Assembly: GCA_030147325.1 (NCBI GenBank)
Contig: JASLAA010000302.1
Coordinates: forward strand, 1-5,441
Reading direction: 5' to 3'
Origin: Arthrobacter sp.
GTDB taxonomy: Bacteria; Actinomycetota; Actinomycetes; Actinomycetales; Micrococcaceae
DNA length: 5,441 nt
The notes beneath the pieces are model-generated. The model saw only the letters and a list, made by a program, of their open reading frames with translations, was not told the DNA's origin and made no database searches. A program made the translations under genes and the position numbers. Shown piece after piece: positions 1 to 5,173 of this stretch. Positions within the stretch are counted from its first letter, which is position 1; every line of letters begins with the position of its first letter.

Positions 1-652
1 GCGCGGGCGTTCCCGGATCCGGCGGTGCTGCGGATCCCGTCCCGGCCCGAGGCACGACGCCGGGTGCCACGTCCCCGGTCGACGGCGACGGCGCCCCGGG
101 CTGCACGCCTCCCGCGGCCGGGCGGACCGCCCGCGATGCTCCCGCGTCGTAGCGTCGGTTCACACCCCAGGAGCGGCCCGCGAGGACCACCCAGGCTGCT
201 GCGAGAACCAGCAGGGCACCCGCGAGGACGGCGAGCCACGGCATGGGCGTGGCCGAGACGACTGCTCCGTCGAGGCCGCTGACACCGATCGCGGCACCGA
301 TGGCGGGTTCCGCTGCGCTCTCGGGATCCACCGCCACCGATGCGCTCGACAGCGCGATACCCAGCCCGGAGAGCACGAGGAGCACGGCGATGACCCACCG
401 GGCGATCCGACCCGCGATCGAGACGGCGAGGGCGGCGGCCAGGGCGACGAGGGCGAACGCGGTCACGGGCGTGGCCGCGTCACTGCCCGCGACGGCGAGA
501 TCGGGGGTCTGCACGGCCTCCTGCGGGAGGCTGACGGCGAGCCATGTCTGCGTCGTGGCACCGAACGCGAGCAGCGCGAGGACCACGATGCCCAGGACGA
601 CGATCCCGCGCCGGGTGAACCGGCCGGGATGGGCTGCCTGCCGCGTGGTCAT
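1..652 (-). CDS. Trp-operon-associated four-helix membrane protein (TIGR02234 / Trp_oprn_chp type), 3' end cut by window
   Basis: This is an integral membrane protein of unknown biochemical role. Actinobacteria often encode it just after trpE, and I recognise it as that family (TIGR02234) by position and topology. The start is the ATG at 652-650, which overlaps the trpE stop as ATGA. The frame stays open to base 2, giving 217 residues with no stop, so the C-terminus lies outside the window. The N-terminus is basic (RFTRR, residues 11-15). Four hydrophobic segments follow at about 17-37, 62-81, 85-105 and 138-158, then a basic stretch (SWGVNRRY, 161-168). This pattern places both termini in the cytoplasm. 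From about residue 170 the protein is a low-complexity Ala/Pro/Gly tail, probably disordered. No catalytic motif is visible. No good Shine-Dalgarno precedes the ATG, so translation is probably coupled to trpE. A role in tryptophan metabolism or transport is only inferred from the neighbourhood. Confidence 0.85.
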   Translation of the reverse strand, partial: MTTRQAAHPGRFTRRGIVVLGIVVLALLAFGATTQTWLAVSLPQEAVQTPDLAVAGSDAATPVTAFALVALAAALAVSIAGRIARWVIAVLLVLSGLGIALSSASVAVDPESAAEPAIGAAIGVSGLDGAVVSATPMPWLAVLAGALLVLAAAWVVLAGRSWGVNRRYDAGASRAVRPAAGGVQPGAPSPSTGDVAPGVVPRAGTGSAAPPDPGTPA

Positions 653-2202
653 GGTGCGTCCGCCGTCGCCGGACGCAGGTTGGCGGCCGTCAGGGCTGCC
701 CGCAGCGGAGCGGCCGCCTTGTTGACAGTCTCGAGGGCCTCCGTCTCGAGGACGGAGTCGGCGACGATACCTCCGCCGGCCTGCACGTACGCCGTGCCGT
801 CCCGGAGCAGTGCCGAGCGGATCGCGATCGCCATGTCCATGTCCCCCGCGAAGTCGAGATAGCCGACCACGCCCCCGTAGATGCCGCGGCGGTGCGGTTC
901 CACTTCGTCGATGAGGCGGAGTGCTCGCGGTTTCGGGGCACCCGAGAGGGTGCCCGCCGGGAACGTCGCGGCGAGGACGTCGTAGGCGCTCTTCGAGGGC
1001 GAGAGCGTGCCCACGACGGTGGACACGAGGTGCATGATGTGGCTGAACTTCTCCACCTCCATGAATTGGGTGACGTCCACGCTTCCGGGTCTGCAGACCT
1101 TCGAGAGGTCATTGCGCGCGAGGTCGACGAGCATGAGGTGCTCCGCCTTCTCCTTGGTGTCGGCGCGGAGTTCGACGGCGAGGTCGCGGTCCTCCTCCGT
1201 GGTGCTCCCGCGCGGCCGCGAACCGGCGATCGGGTGGGTGATGACCTCGTCACCGGTGACCGTGACCAACGCTTCCGGCGAACTGCCGACGATCGAGTAC
1301 GCCCGCCCGTCGGCGTCCTCGAGGCTGAACAGGTACATGTAGGGGCTGGGGTTGGTGGTGCGGAGGATCCGGTAGACGTCCAGGGCCGAAGCGTCGCACT
1401 CGATCTCGAAGCGGCGGCTGATGACCACCTGGAAGACGTCGCCGTCGACGATCGCCCGTTTGCCCCGCTCGATGGCGCGCAGGTAGTCGGGCTCGAACCA
1501 GGACTCGCGCACCCGGTCCATGGAGGCTTCGGCGGTCGGCGCGCCCTCGGCCAGGACCGAGACGGCCAGCTCGACAGGTGCCACGAGCGTGGCGAGCATC
1601 CCCCGGACGCGGGCGACGGCGTCGTGCCATGCCTCGTCCACGCGCTCGTCGGTGCCGTCGAAATTGATCGCGTTCGCCACGAGGGTGAGCGAGCCCTCGG
1701 AGTTGTCGTGGATCGCGAGGTCCGAGACGAGGCACATCGCCAGTTCGGGCAGCAGGAGATCGTCCTCGGGCGGACTCGTGAGCCTCTCCCAGTGCCGAAC
1801 CGCTTCCCACCCGACGAAGCCGACCATCCCGGAGGTGAACGGGGGCAGACCCGCGAAACGCTCGGTGCGGAGGGCCTCCACCGTCCGGCGCAGGGCGTCG
1901 ACGGGACTGCCGTCCACGGGGACGCCTGCGGGCGGCTCCCCCAGCCAGTGGGCCTGCCCCTCCCGGGTGGTCAGTGTCGCCCGGGAGTGGGAGCCGATGA
2001 AGGAGTACCGGGACCACACGCCTCCCACGGCCGCCGATTCCATCAGGAAGGTCCCGGGACGGCCCGCGGCGAGCTTGCGGTAGACACCGATGGGTGTATG
2101 GGAGTCGGCGAGGACCTTGAGGTGCACGGGGACCACGCGCCGGGCCGAGGCCAGGTCGCGGAATTCCTCGAGGGTGGGGCTGATGGTGCCGAGGTGCTGC
2201 AT
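649..2202 (-). CDS. trpE: Anthranilate synthase component I
   Basis: TrpE converts chorismate to anthranilate, using ammonia supplied by the TrpG glutaminase subunit. It is the committed, tryptophan-inhibited step of tryptophan synthesis in the cytoplasm. The protein has 517 residues, a normal length. The N-terminal regulatory domain has the LMES motif (53-56), matching the LLES element where tryptophan binds, and WSRYSFIG (63-70). The chorismate-binding domain runs from about 235 to 500. It has GDVFQVVIS (254-262), NPSPYMY (284-290), GSSPE (306-310), PIAGSRPRG (324-332), HLMLVDLARND (355-365), FSHIMHLVSTVVG (386-398), FPAGTLSGAPK (414-424), RRGIYGGVVGY (438-448) and YVQAGGGIVADS (472-483). 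Ala326 in PIAG, where PabB has Lys, favours TrpE over aminodeoxychorismate synthase. Ser328 replaces the more usual Thr. The ATG lies 4 bases after the hisI stop, with AAGGA (2217-2213) 10 bases upstream. No leader peptide or T-box fits in that gap. TrpG is not in the window. Confidence 0.97.
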   Translation of the reverse strand: MQHLGTISPTLEEFRDLASARRVVPVHLKVLADSHTPIGVYRKLAAGRPGTFLMESAAVGGVWSRYSFIGSHSRATLTTREGQAHWLGEPPAGVPVDGSPVDALRRTVEALRTERFAGLPPFTSGMVGFVGWEAVRHWERLTSPPEDDLLLPELAMCLVSDLAIHDNSEGSLTLVANAINFDGTDERVDEAWHDAVARVRGMLATLVAPVELAVSVLAEGAPTAEASMDRVRESWFEPDYLRAIERGKRAIVDGDVFQVVISRRFEIECDASALDVYRILRTTNPSPYMYLFSLEDADGRAYSIVGSSPEALVTVTGDEVITHPIAGSRPRGSTTEEDRDLAVELRADTKEKAEHLMLVDLARNDLSKVCRPGSVDVTQFMEVEKFSHIMHLVSTVVGTLSPSKSAYDVLAATFPAGTLSGAPKPRALRLIDEVEPHRRGIYGGVVGYLDFAGDMDMAIAIRSALLRDGTAYVQAGGGIVADSVLETEALETVNKAAAPLRAALTAANLRPATADAP

Positions 2203-2206
2203 GCGG

Positions 2207-2644
2207 TCAGGATCCTTCCGCGTCGGGACGGCCGTCGGTCACGGCCGGCAACGCCCGGCCGTCGAAGCAGGTGCGGGTGCCGGTGTGGCACGCGGCTCCC
2301 TCCTGGTCCACGGTGACGAGCAGGGCATCGCCGTCGCAGTCCAGCGCAACGCCCCGCACCCACTGCCGGTGACCCGAGGTGTCACCCTTCCGCCAGTACT
2401 CGGCGCGGGACCGGGAATAGAAGGTCACGCGACCGCTGGTGATGGACCGACGCAGCGCCTCCTCGTCCATCCAGCCGAGCATGAGCACCTCGAGGGTGTC
2501 GTACTGCTGCACGACGGCGGCGACCAGACCGGCGTCGTCCTTCTTGAGCGCACGCGCGATGGCCGGGTCGAGGAGCGGCGTGCCGTCCTGCCGGCCCTGG
2601 TCGGCGATCACGGTGTTCTGCTGGGGTGGCATGGTGGAAGGCAT
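2207..2644 (-). CDS. hisI: Phosphoribosyl-AMP cyclohydrolase
   Basis: HisI opens the adenine ring of phosphoribosyl-AMP to give ProFAR, the third step of histidine synthesis. It is a cytoplasmic, zinc-dependent enzyme. From the ATG at 2644 it has 145 residues; the in-frame ATG at 2632 would give 141. Visible motifs are VLMLGWMDEEAL (53-64), FYSRSRAEYWRKGDTSGH (75-92), the metal-binding DCDGD (102-106, with Cys103), and ACHTGTRTCF (118-127, with Cys119 and Cys126). The three cysteines match the family's zinc ligands. HisE is a separate gene here, unlike the fused HisIE of enterobacteria. I chose the 2644 start because a TAGAAT -10 element ends 7 bases before it, which suits a leaderless mRNA; a GTG directly upstream (2647) is also in frame. 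The frame stays open another 117 codons upstream, but that part lies opposite the divergent gene and does not look like protein. trpE follows after 4 bases, so the two are almost certainly co-transcribed. Confidence 0.96.
   Translation of the reverse strand: MPSTMPPQQNTVIADQGRQDGTPLLDPAIARALKKDDAGLVAAVVQQYDTLEVLMLGWMDEEALRRSITSGRVTFYSRSRAEYWRKGDTSGHRQWVRGVALDCDGDALLVTVDQEGAACHTGTRTCFDGRALPAVTDGRPDAEGS
2213..2217 (-). promoter_or_regulatory. Ribosome binding site of trpE, inside the end of hisI
   Basis: AAGGA on the minus strand ends 10 bases before the trpE ATG at 2202. It lies within the last hisI codons, just before the hisI TGA at 2209-2207. It supports the 517-residue trpE start and co-translation with hisI. 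Confidence 0.55.
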
Positions 2645-2651
2645 CACAGTG

Positions 2652-2657
2652 ATTCTA
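2652..2657 (-). promoter_or_regulatory. Probable -10 element of the hisI-trpE operon (leaderless type)
   Basis: Minus-strand TAGAAT matches the actinobacterial TANNNT -10 consensus. It ends 7 bases before the hisI ATG at 2644, so the A of the ATG is the expected transcription start. There is no Shine-Dalgarno upstream of that ATG, as expected for a leaderless transcript. No convincing -35 hexamer lies 16-18 bases upstream. Confidence 0.5.
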
Positions 2658-2675
2658 GTGCGGTACCGGATGAGG

Positions 2676-2687
2676 CGCGGCGCCGCG
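2676..2687. repeat. 12-base perfect palindrome in the hisI / TIGR03085 divergent promoter region
   Basis: CGCGGCGCCGCG reads the same on both strands. It sits near the midpoint between the two predicted -10 elements. It could be a dimeric repressor site or only a product of very high local GC. No regulator can be named from the sequence. Confidence 0.35.
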
Positions 2688-2707
2688 GCCCCCGGGCCGG
2701 TGCGGCG

Positions 2708-2716
2708 TGCTAGTTT
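2708..2716 (+). promoter_or_regulatory. Probable extended -10 promoter of the TIGR03085-type gene (leaderless type)
   Basis: TGC followed by TAGTTT gives an extended -10 motif (TGN-TANNNT). The hexamer at 2711-2716 ends 8 bases before the ATG at 2725, so transcription would start at or beside the start codon. No Shine-Dalgarno and no clear -35 element are seen. Confidence 0.5.
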
Positions 2717-2724
2717 CAGCAGTG

Positions 2725-3369
2725 ATGCACTTCGTAGACCCCTCCCGTGAGGTCCTGGCCGAGACCCTGCTCGCAGCCGGCCCCGACGCCCCCACCCTGT
2801 GTGAGGGGTGGCAGAGCCGTGACCTCGCGGCACACCTCTACCTGCGGGAGCACAAACCCGCCCTGGGCCTCGGGATGGTGGTGAAGCGGTTCTCACCCGT
2901 GACGGAGCGGGCGACGCGGGAGATGGCCGAGCGGGCCGCGTCCCCGGCGGGCTACGAGGCCCTCGTGAACCGTTTCCTCGCGGGCCCGCCGGCACTTTCG
3001 CCGATGCGGATCACCTCGATCGACACGAGCGCCAACCTCATCGAGTACTTCGTGCACACCGAGGACGTCCGCCGGGCGACCACGCGCTGGGCTCCCCGGG
3101 CCCTCGACGCGGACTACGCCGATGCGCTGTGGAACGAACTCGTCAAGCGCGCGGCGATCCTCTATCGCGGCGTGGACCTCGGCATCGTCCTGGTGCGGCC
3201 CGACGGGCCGAGGCATGTGGCGAAGCGCGCACCGGTCTCGGTCGCGATCGTCGGCGACCCCGGTGAGCTGCTGATGCACGCCCACGGCCGACGCCGGCAG
3301 GCCCTGGTCACGTTCGAGGGCCAGCCCGACGCCGTCGCGCTCCTCGAGAGCGCGGACGTCGGCCTCTGA
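2725..3369 (+). CDS. TIGR03085-family protein, DinB/MDMPI-like metal-binding fold
   Basis: I recognise this as an actinobacterial protein of the TIGR03085 type, related to the N-terminal domain of mycothiol-dependent maleylpyruvate isomerase and to DinB-like helical bundles. Its substrate is unknown. From the ATG at 2725 it has 214 residues. The N-terminal half is the helical bundle, with LCEGWQSRDLAAHLYLREH (25-43) containing His37. The segment IEYFVHTEDVRRA (106-118) adds Glu107 and His111. His, then Glu-x3-His, is the arrangement of zinc ligands in the MDMPI family, so a metal site looks intact. The C-terminal part, from about 145, is more strand-like (GIVLVRPD, VSVAIVGDPGELLMHAHGR). No signal peptide or membrane helix is seen. 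The frame opens at a GTG at 2707, but that lies before the predicted -10 element; a GTG at 2722 directly precedes the chosen ATG. It is the only plus-strand gene, inserted between hisF and hisI. A histidine or thiol-linked role is inference only. Confidence 0.85.
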   Translation: MHFVDPSREVLAETLLAAGPDAPTLCEGWQSRDLAAHLYLREHKPALGLGMVVKRFSPVTERATREMAERAASPAGYEALVNRFLAGPPALSPMRITSIDTSANLIEYFVHTEDVRRATTRWAPRALDADYADALWNELVKRAAILYRGVDLGIVLVRPDGPRHVAKRAPVSVAIVGDPGELLMHAHGRRRQALVTFEGQPDAVALLESADVGL

Positions 3370-3375
3370 GCCACC

Positions 3376-3402
3376 AGGACGGTCCGGCGTCCGGGCCGTC
3401 CT
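3376..3402. terminator. Strong GC-rich hairpin between convergent genes, probable bidirectional terminator
   Basis: AGGACGG (3376-3382) pairs with CCGTCCT (3396-3402). A T-G wobble (3383/3395) and CCGG/CCGG (3384-3387 with 3391-3394) extend the stem to 12 pairs around a 3-base CGT loop. It begins 6 bases after the TGA of the plus-strand gene, and hisF ends 60 bases away on the other strand. No T-run follows on either strand. It is therefore a terminator without a U-tract, common in high-GC actinobacteria, or an mRNA 3'-end stabiliser. Confidence 0.6.
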
Positions 3403-3422
3403 CCCGCCCCCTCCCCTGCGTG

Positions 3423-3436
3423 CCCCGGCGGCGGGG
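3423..3436. repeat. Second, smaller hairpin in the hisF / TIGR03085 convergent gap
   Basis: CCCCG (3423-3427) pairs with CGGGG (3432-3436) around a GCGG loop. It lies 26 bases past the hisF stop in the hisF direction, before the larger hairpin. It may help hisF transcript termination, but it is short and could be chance in such GC-rich sequence. Confidence 0.3.
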
Positions 3437-3462
3437 TCCGACGATCACCGGTCGAAGGGCTG

Positions 3463-4233
3463 CTAGCGGACGGGGAATCCTGCGCTGCGGATGGCTGCCT
3501 TGACCTGCGCGATGGCATCGACCGGACCGAAGTGGAAGACCGAGGCGGCCAGGACCGCGTCGGCTCCTGCCTCCACTGCCGGCGGGAAGTGGTCGGGGCT
3601 GCCCGCGCCGCCCGATGCGATCAGGGGAACGCCCACGGCTGCCCGCACGGCACGGATGAGCTCGAGATCGAAGCCCTCCTTCGTCCCGTCCGCGTCGATG
3701 GAGTTGAGCAGGATCTCCCCGACGCCGCGGTCGGCTGCCTCCTTCGCCCACTGCACGGCGTCGATCCCGGTGCCCCTGCGACCTCCGTACGTAGTCACCT
3801 CGAACCCCGACGGCGTGCTGGTGTCCCTGGTGCGGCGCGCGTCGAGGGAGAGCACGAGCACCTGGGCGCCGAAGTGGGCCGTGATCTCGTCGATGACGGA
3901 CGGTCGCGCCACCGCGGCCGTATTGATGGAGGCCTTGTCCGCGCCGTGGCGCAGCAGGCGGTCCACGTCGGAGATCTCACGGACGCCCCCGCCCACGGTC
4001 AGCGGGATGAAGACCTCCTCCGCGGTCCGGGCGACGACGTCGAACGTCGTCTCCCGGTTACCGGAGGAGGCCGTGACGTCGAGGAAGGTCAGCTCGTCGG
4101 CGCCGGCCCGGTCGTAGCGGTGGGCGAGCTCCACCGGATCGCCGGCATCGCGCAGGTCCTCGAAGTTGACGCCCTTGACGACGCGACCGGCGTCGACGTC
4201 GAGGCAGGGGATGACGCGGATCGCGACGGCCAC
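3463..4233 (-). CDS. hisF: Imidazole glycerol phosphate synthase cyclase subunit
   Basis: HisF is the (beta/alpha)8-barrel cyclase that, with ammonia from the HisH glutaminase, turns PRFAR into imidazole glycerol phosphate and AICAR. AICAR feeds purine synthesis. The protein has 256 residues, the usual size. The start is the GTG at 4233, supported by a strong Shine-Dalgarno 6 bases upstream. IPCLDVDAGRVVKG (8-21) carries the catalytic Asp12. GDPVELA (31-37), LTFLDVTAS (48-56) and LTVGGGVRE (78-86), a phosphate-binding loop, follow. LSLDARR (128-134) carries the second catalytic Asp131. LLNSIDADGTKEG (175-187), IASGGAGS (205-212) and AASVFHFG (229-236) complete the barrel signature. Asp12 and Asp131 correspond to Asp11 and Asp130 of the Thermotoga enzyme. 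hisH and hisA are not in the window. The gene follows hisG by 11 bases and is the last of its unit, facing the convergent hairpins. Confidence 0.97.
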   Translation of the reverse strand: MAVAIRVIPCLDVDAGRVVKGVNFEDLRDAGDPVELAHRYDRAGADELTFLDVTASSGNRETTFDVVARTAEEVFIPLTVGGGVREISDVDRLLRHGADKASINTAAVARPSVIDEITAHFGAQVLVLSLDARRTRDTSTPSGFEVTTYGGRRGTGIDAVQWAKEAADRGVGEILLNSIDADGTKEGFDLELIRAVRAAVGVPLIASGGAGSPDHFPPAVEAGADAVLAASVFHFGPVDAIAQVKAAIRSAGFPVR

Positions 4234-4237
4234 GGTG

Positions 4238-4246
4238 TCCCTCCCT
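4238..4246 (-). promoter_or_regulatory. Ribosome binding site deciding the hisF GTG start
   Basis: Minus-strand AGGGAGGGA contains a near-perfect GGAGG core (4244-4240) and is followed by 6 bases and then the GTG at 4233. It overlaps the hisG stop codon TAG (4247-4245), so hisF can be loaded as ribosomes finish hisG. Confidence 0.75.
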
Positions 4247-5090
4247 AGATCCGGCAGGCGTGGATGGTGCTCACGAGGATGGCCCGCGCACCGAGTTCGT
4301 ACAGTTCGTCCATGATGCGGTTGGTCCTGTTGCGCTTGACCATGGAGCGGACGGCCACCCAGTCGGAATCCCGCAGCGGCGAGACCGTCGGCGACTCGAG
4401 TCCCGGTGTGAGGGCCGCGGCCGCATCCACGAGGTCCTTGCGGATGTCGTAGTCCATCATCACGTACTGGCGGGCCACGAGGACTCCCTGCAGCCTCCGC
4501 AGCAGGACATCGAGCCCCACCGGGGTCCGGGCACCGGTGCGGCCGATCAGCACGGCCTCGCTCTGGAGGATCGGCTCGCCGAAGATCTCCATGCCCGCGG
4601 CGCGCAGCGTGTTGCCGGTCTCGACGACGTCGGCGATCGCGTCCGCGACCCCGAGGCGGACCGAGGACTCCACAGCACCGTCGAGCCTGACGACGGACGC
4701 GGTGATGCCCCGCTCGTCGAGATAGTCCGTCAGGAGGCCCTCGTAGCTCGTGGCGAGCCGCTTGCCCTCGAGCTGGCCGACGGAGGAGAAGTCACCGACG
4801 GGTCCGGCGAAGCGGAACGTGGACGCCCCGAAGCCGAGCTGGAGGAGCTCCTCGGCCTTCACCTGCGCGTCGAGGAAGAGGTCGCGGCCGGTGATGCCGA
4901 CGTCGAGGGTCCCGGAACCGACGTAGACGGCGATGTCGCGGGGACGGAGGAAGAAGAACTCGATCTCGTTCTCGGGGTCGACGAGGACGAGCTCGCGGGT
5001 GTCGCGTCGCTGGCGGTAGCCGGCTTCGGCGAGCATGGAGGAGGCGGCCTCGGAGAGGGCACCCTTGTTCGGGACGGCTACACGGAGCAT
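4245..5090 (-). CDS. hisG: ATP phosphoribosyltransferase, long form
   Basis: HisG joins ATP and PRPP to form phosphoribosyl-ATP, the first and feedback-inhibited step of histidine synthesis. The protein has 281 residues and is the long form: two periplasmic-binding-like catalytic lobes plus a C-terminal ACT-like regulatory domain. No HisZ partner is therefore needed. Visible features are LRVAVPNKGAL at the N-terminus (2-12), RDIAVYVGSGTLDVGITGRD (51-70) and the PRPP-binding loop DAIADVVETGNTL (150-162). The regulatory domain spans about 208-281, with YDI (214-216), GLESPTVSPL (230-239) and GARAILVSTIHACRI (267-281). The start is the ATG at 5090. The nearest purine-rich stretch, AAGAAAG (5104-5098), lies 7 bases upstream and is only a weak Shine-Dalgarno. 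An 83-base gap with a nested hairpin separates it from hisE, whereas hisF follows closely after 11 bases. Histidine inhibition of the enzyme is family knowledge. Confidence 0.97.
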   Translation of the reverse strand: MLRVAVPNKGALSEAASSMLAEAGYRQRRDTRELVLVDPENEIEFFFLRPRDIAVYVGSGTLDVGITGRDLFLDAQVKAEELLQLGFGASTFRFAGPVGDFSSVGQLEGKRLATSYEGLLTDYLDERGITASVVRLDGAVESSVRLGVADAIADVVETGNTLRAAGMEIFGEPILQSEAVLIGRTGARTPVGLDVLLRRLQGVLVARQYVMMDYDIRKDLVDAAAALTPGLESPTVSPLRDSDWVAVRSMVKRNRTNRIMDELYELGARAILVSTIHACRI

Positions 5091-5113
5091 TGGGAGACTT
5101 TCTTTTGGAATGG

Positions 5114-5122
5114 AGGTTTTCA
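5114..5122 (-). repeat. AT-rich short repeat, copy A, in the hisG leader
   Basis: Minus-strand TGAAAACCT is followed 2 bases later by ATTCC (5111-5107). The same 9 bases, followed 3 bases later by ATTCC, occur at the hisE start codon (copy B, 5436-5428). The element is clearly AT-richer than its surroundings. Confidence 0.4.
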
Positions 5123-5132
5123 GGCACGTCGG

Positions 5133-5173
5133 CCACGCAAGCGGCTCCGCAACATATGAGCGGAGTGGCGTGG
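5133..5173 (-). promoter_or_regulatory. Nested stem-loop in the hisE-hisG gap
   Basis: On the minus strand, directly after the hisE TAG, CCACGC (5173-5168) pairs with GCGTGG (5138-5133). Inside it CTCCGC (5165-5160) pairs with GCGGAG (5150-5145) around a 9-base loop containing CATATG. An asymmetric internal loop (2 against 6 bases) separates the two perfect 6-pair stems. No T-run follows, so a classic intrinsic terminator is unlikely. It could be an attenuator, an mRNA processing site or a stabiliser protecting the hisE 3' end. It precedes hisG, the control point of the pathway. Confidence 0.5.

Noticed and set aside
243..725. 160-codon open frame on the plus strand across the left end
   Set aside because: It is opposite the membrane protein, whose minus-strand frame is open to the window edge and has four clean hydrophobic helices and a coupled ATGA start.
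892..2316. 474-codon open frame on the plus strand, opposite trpE and part of hisI
   Set aside because: It is antisense to trpE, which has clear family motifs throughout. In very GC-rich genes the complementary frames rarely contain stops, and the translation is a biased Gly/Arg/Asp/Val/His mix with no recognisable motif.
2645..2995. N-terminal extension of hisI, since the frame stays open 117 codons upstream
   Set aside because: The extension is Arg/Pro/Gly-rich, lies opposite the divergent gene and precedes the -10 element. HisI homologues start close to the ATG used here.
3532..4248. 238-codon open frame on the plus strand, opposite hisF
   Set aside because: It is a shadow of hisF, with no family signature and no plausible ribosome binding site or promoter.
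5121..5155. 11-codon open frame (MLRSRLRGRRA) in the hisE-hisG gap as a possible leader peptide
   Set aside because: It starts inside the hairpin loop, has no histidine codons and no ribosome binding site. It is most likely chance.
5152..5157. TATGTT in the hairpin loop as a -10 element for hisG
   Set aside because: It fits TANNNT, but no -35 is present and it sits inside a well-paired stem-loop. The evidence is too weak to call an internal promoter.
4260..5159. 299-codon open frame on the plus strand, opposite hisG
   Set aside because: It has the same antisense codon bias over a fully supported hisG. The translated protein is charged low-complexity sequence with no domain.
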